A stretch of DNA of 64,000 bases, taken from the NCBI RefSeq assembly GCF_001021975.1, contig NZ_CP009928.1:3600001-3664000 (forward strand), in the 5' to 3' direction. How positions within the stretch are numbered: position 1 is the stretch's first letter; each line of letters starts with the position of its first letter. Shown piece after piece: positions 61,182-64,000 of this stretch. The position numbers and the translations under genes were made by a program. The notes under the pieces are model-generated. The model did not search any database. It had not been told where the DNA came from and worked only from the letters and a program-made list of their open reading frames with translations. Source of the stretch: Chryseobacterium gallinarum (GTDB lineage Bacteria > Bacteroidota > Bacteroidia > Flavobacteriales > Weeksellaceae).

Positions 61182-64000
61182 ATGAAGACATCTTTATTTA
61201 ACATAATCAGAAAACAGAAGAAGCTGGTTAATTCCTTTATCTTGCTTATCTCATGGTCGCAGATACATGCCCAGGCCAATCATCTTTTCCTGACGAAAGA
61301 AGAGAGGCAACCGGGAGGTAAGGAGTATAAAAGTATAGCCGCAAAAGATCCTAAATTTACCTTTTCTTCAGTTGAAAAGAATTTAGCCGATGCATCAGAA
61401 CCTTCACCAGAAGTGTCAGATAATAAAGAGAAAGTTGCATCTCAATCTGAAGGAGTTTCAAAAAGTATTAACATTGAGAGAACAACATTTAATACCAGCC
61501 ATACAAACAGCTCCAGATATTATATTTCAGATATCAAACAAGGTGTTATTGGTAAAGATGAAGCCCATCCTATAGACCAGGTGTATGATAATATCTTTAC
61601 CGTAATCGTTGATAATGCAGTAAAATCAAATTCTTCCGCCTGGCTGGAATATGAATTGTATGGAGTGACTCATTCCTCCGGAGTAAGCAAATACATCAAT
61701 GATGAATTGGCTACCGGAGGTAATGCTGTCGAAAAAAACAACCAATGGACTTTCCATTCGGAAGCATTATCAACTTCTGCAATTCTTCAAGGGAAAAACA
61801 AAATTACTTTTACCATTCCTTCTGAAGCAGATTATACCTACAAAGTCCGTAATGTCCGTATCAGAGTTGATAAGGCAATTCCTTCATCCTACAAACCGGA
61901 GAAAACGGTAGTTTCTGCATTGATCAAAAATATAGCAGCCGGGGAAGCCGGAGAATTACATTGGGAAGGAGCAGGCCTTGAAGTCAACAAAGGAATTCTG
62001 AAAACGTCACAGAATTTTTCGGTAACTCCTTTGAGGGATATTGATATTCCGGCTACAACACCAGAATTCGTCAATGTAACCAAAGAACATTTTGCTTATC
62101 GTTTTCTTCCGCATGGAGAACATTTCAGTATTCCTGCAAAAGTGACAATGGCGTATGATAAGTCTAAAATTCCTACAGGATATACAGAACAGGATATCAA
62201 AGCTTTTTATTTTGATGATATTCAGAAAAAATGGATGGCGTTAGAAAAGGATTCCTTAATGACTGAAAAGCAGATTTTGGTTTCCAAAACAACGCATTTT
62301 ACAGATATGGTTGCAGGAATCATCAAGGTTCCGGAATCTCCGGAAACCGGGAACTATGCACCTAATTCCATAAAAGATATTAAAGCTGCCGATCCATCTA
62401 CAGGAATTGTAAGTATAGGAGCGCCTTCTCCTAACAGTATGGGAACGGTAAATACGAGCTTCCCTATTAAGCTTCCTGCCGGTAGACAAGGAATGCAGCC
62501 CTCATTATCTGTCAATTATAACAGTCAAGGAGGTAACGGATGGATGGGATTAGGCTGGGACCTCTCTATTCCTGCCATTAGCATTGATACCAGATGGGGG
62601 GTACCAAGATATGATAGTGCCAAGGAAACTGAAATCTATTCTTTTGGAGGGGAACAATTGACCTTTAAGGACGGAGATAAATTTGTATTACCCAATCGTA
62701 CAGAAGGTTTTGATAAAGACAGAACGGCGGAACGGCAGTTTTATCCTAGAATAGAAGGAGCTTATAACAAGATCATCAGACATGGAAGCAGCCCCTCCGA
62801 TTACTGGTGGGAAGTCATCAGCAAGGATGGTACCAGAAATCTTTTTGGAGGGGATGGCACTGCGGTAGCGGAAAATGCAGTATTGAGACAGCTTGGTACC
62901 CGTAATATTGGACATTGGGCACTTTTCAGAACTATCGATACCAATGGGAATTATATAGACTATCACTATAATACCGATGACAGAGTTTATCAGGGAAATC
63001 CGGGTAACGGAGGGCAGGAAATGTATATTAAAGAAATCAATTATACTTTACATAATACACAAAATCCACCTAAAAATTATAAAATAGTATTTGAAACAGT
63101 TGCAGGAAGATCTGATGTACAGATTAATGGCCGTCTGGGTTTTCTTCAGGTAACTTCCAAAAAATTAAATAAAATTGAAATAACTTATGGAGGAGAGCCG
63201 GTAAGAAGTTATCATTTTATATATAAAGAAGGAGCTTTCTATAAAACATTGCTTGAAAGTATTACCGAAAAAAATGCAGAAGGCGCTGAGTTTTATACGA
63301 ATAGAATAGAGTATTTTAACAACATTGAAACATCCCAGTATGCACCGGAAACCACCATAGACGGTGTGGCTAACGATGCAGGAATCAAGAGTTCTTCATT
63401 ATTGGGACATGGTGATTCAAAAAATAGTACGGTTGGTGGAGCTCTTACATTTGGTCTTGCAAAAGTAGGAGATACTCAAGCGTATAATCCAATTACTAAA
63501 AGTGCAACTCTTGGAGGAGATTATCAGTATACTGAAGGAGAAGGTGGAGGAAGATTGACTATCACAGATGTGGATGGTGACGGACTGCCTGATAAGATTC
63601 TGAAAAATGAATGGAATTCTCCGGATACTACTTTTAAATACAGAAAAAAAGGTCCGGATACAGGTGCATTTGGTAGTAATTTATTAACTCCGGAAAATTC
63701 AAAATCGTTTTCTTATTCAAAAAGTTATACGAATAGTTTCGGTTTACAAGCAACAGCTTCAATCCTTTTTCAGGCAGGAGCTTCAGGTGGAACATCCAAA
63801 ACAAAAGATCTGACTTATAATTACTTTACAGATGCCAACAGTGATGGGATTCAGGATATTGTAAGTAACGGGCAGGTTTACTTCGGAAGAGTAGAAAATG
63901 GAGTTTTAAAGTACAGTACAGATGTTTCATTAACTCCCAATCCCATTACGAAAGGTGCAGCAATAAGTACACCTGCTGTAGATTGTAATGAGGTATTGGA
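61182..64000 (+). CDS. SpvB/Tc-toxin-B-like giant secreted protein, N-terminal part (3' truncated by window)
   Basis: The frame is open from ATG 61182 to the window end (939 codons and counting). A signal peptide ends at SWSQIHAQ. Residues about 90-390 form an unassigned beta-rich region. The SpvB N-terminal domain begins near residue 408 with the hallmark FPIKLPAGRQGMQPSLSV and NGWMGLGWDLSIP. Asp-rich VCBS/FG-GAP-like calcium sites follow (TDVDGDGLPDKI near 797; TDANSDGIQDIV near 885), as in SpvB and TcaC/TcdB proteins. Those proteins usually continue into TcdB-middle and Rhs/YD repeats ending in a variable toxin domain; that part is beyond the window. It is the last visible gene of the fibre operon. 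Confidence 0.9.
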   Translation, partial: MKTSLFNIIRKQKKLVNSFILLISWSQIHAQANHLFLTKEERQPGGKEYKSIAAKDPKFTFSSVEKNLADASEPSPEVSDNKEKVASQSEGVSKSINIERTTFNTSHTNSSRYYISDIKQGVIGKDEAHPIDQVYDNIFTVIVDNAVKSNSSAWLEYELYGVTHSSGVSKYINDELATGGNAVEKNNQWTFHSEALSTSAILQGKNKITFTIPSEADYTYKVRNVRIRVDKAIPSSYKPEKTVVSALIKNIAAGEAGELHWEGAGLEVNKGILKTSQNFSVTPLRDIDIPATTPEFVNVTKEHFAYRFLPHGEHFSIPAKVTMAYDKSKIPTGYTEQDIKAFYFDDIQKKWMALEKDSLMTEKQILVSKTTHFTDMVAGIIKVPESPETGNYAPNSIKDIKAADPSTGIVSIGAPSPNSMGTVNTSFPIKLPAGRQGMQPSLSVNYNSQGGNGWMGLGWDLSIPAISIDTRWGVPRYDSAKETEIYSFGGEQLTFKDGDKFVLPNRTEGFDKDRTAERQFYPRIEGAYNKIIRHGSSPSDYWWEVISKDGTRNLFGGDGTAVAENAVLRQLGTRNIGHWALFRTIDTNGNYIDYHYNTDDRVYQGNPGNGGQEMYIKEINYTLHNTQNPPKNYKIVFETVAGRSDVQINGRLGFLQVTSKKLNKIEITYGGEPVRSYHFIYKEGAFYKTLLESITEKNAEGAEFYTNRIEYFNNIETSQYAPETTIDGVANDAGIKSSSLLGHGDSKNSTVGGALTFGLAKVGDTQAYNPITKSATLGGDYQYTEGEGGGRLTITDVDGDGLPDKILKNEWNSPDTTFKYRKKGPDTGAFGSNLLTPENSKSFSYSKSYTNSFGLQATASILFQAGASGGTSKTKDLTYNYFTDANSDGIQDIVSNGQVYFGRVENGVLKYSTDVSLTPNPITKGAAISTPAVDCNEVL

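Noticed and set aside
1..64000. CRISPR arrays, rRNA genes or prophage structural genes
   Set aside because: No short spaced direct repeats, rRNA sequence or capsid/terminase genes were seen; the fibre genes have signal peptides and sit with T9SS proteins, which argues against a prophage tail.

Overview
The window looks like a chromosomal segment of a Chryseobacterium-type flavobacterium (Bacteroidota, Weeksellaceae). The evidence is AT-rich DNA, promoters of the TTG-N19-TAnnTTTG type, type IX secretion (T9SS) C-terminal sorting domains on secreted enzymes, several TonB-dependent receptors with carboxypeptidase-regulatory N-termini, a FecI/FecR signalling set and LytTR/LytS two-component genes. 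The species assignment is inference from protein character, not from a search.

Layout. 1-7.7 kb: the 3' end of a non-ribosomal peptide synthetase (A-T-C-A-T-TE), a type II thioesterase and an MFS exporter, forming the end of a peptide natural-product operon. 7.9-9.1 kb: a Cof-type HAD phosphatase and tRNA-Lys(TTT) with a textbook promoter and terminator. 9.2-16.2 kb: a LytTR regulator/LytS-like kinase pair divergent from an outer-membrane beta-barrel protein, then two decayed genes (one shattered across three frames, one truncated RND adaptor) and an ABC exporter; this reads as an eroded peptide-export or sensing locus. 16.6-19.7 kb: two tandem paralogous lipoprotein-TPR-TM-HTH regulators. 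20.2-25.5 kb: a secreted reprolysin-like metalloprotease with GEVED and T9SS domains, an MDR oxidoreductase and a ketopantoate-reductase-like protein. 25.6-28.7 kb: ferredoxin, flavin reductase-like protein, DUF2480 protein and superoxide dismutase, divergent from a cysteine-rich SufR-like regulator, with a shared palindromic operator. 28.7-38.7 kb: ECF sigma factor, FecR, STN-type TonB receptor, beta-helix-like lipoprotein, T9SS choice-of-anchor protein, unknown lipoprotein and S41 peptidase, forming a surface nutrient-uptake module. 38.8-42.8 kb: a small coiled-coil protein, a fatty acid hydroxylase and a MarR/UvrA-like divergent pair with twin operators. 42.9-46.7 kb: beta-propeller phytase plus its TonB receptor. 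46.8-52.2 kb: an NTF2-like protein, Crp- and TetR-type regulators, an HTH protein, a membrane protein, a JmjC-like cupin and a short membrane-bound AraC regulator.

52.4-64.0 kb: the most striking region, a tightly packed co-directional operon. It encodes a YadA-head-like fibre protein, a fibre with five perfect-length 348-bp repeats plus a sixth broken by a frameshift, a third short fibre, a T9SS subtilase, a T9SS LamG-like surface protein and the N-terminal 939 codons of an SpvB/Tc-toxin-like giant protein that runs off the window. The three fibres share one C-terminal module. I read this as a candidate T9SS-linked adhesin/Tc- or Rhs-type toxin island, possibly controlled by the divergent AraC-type gene. 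That functional reading is inference.
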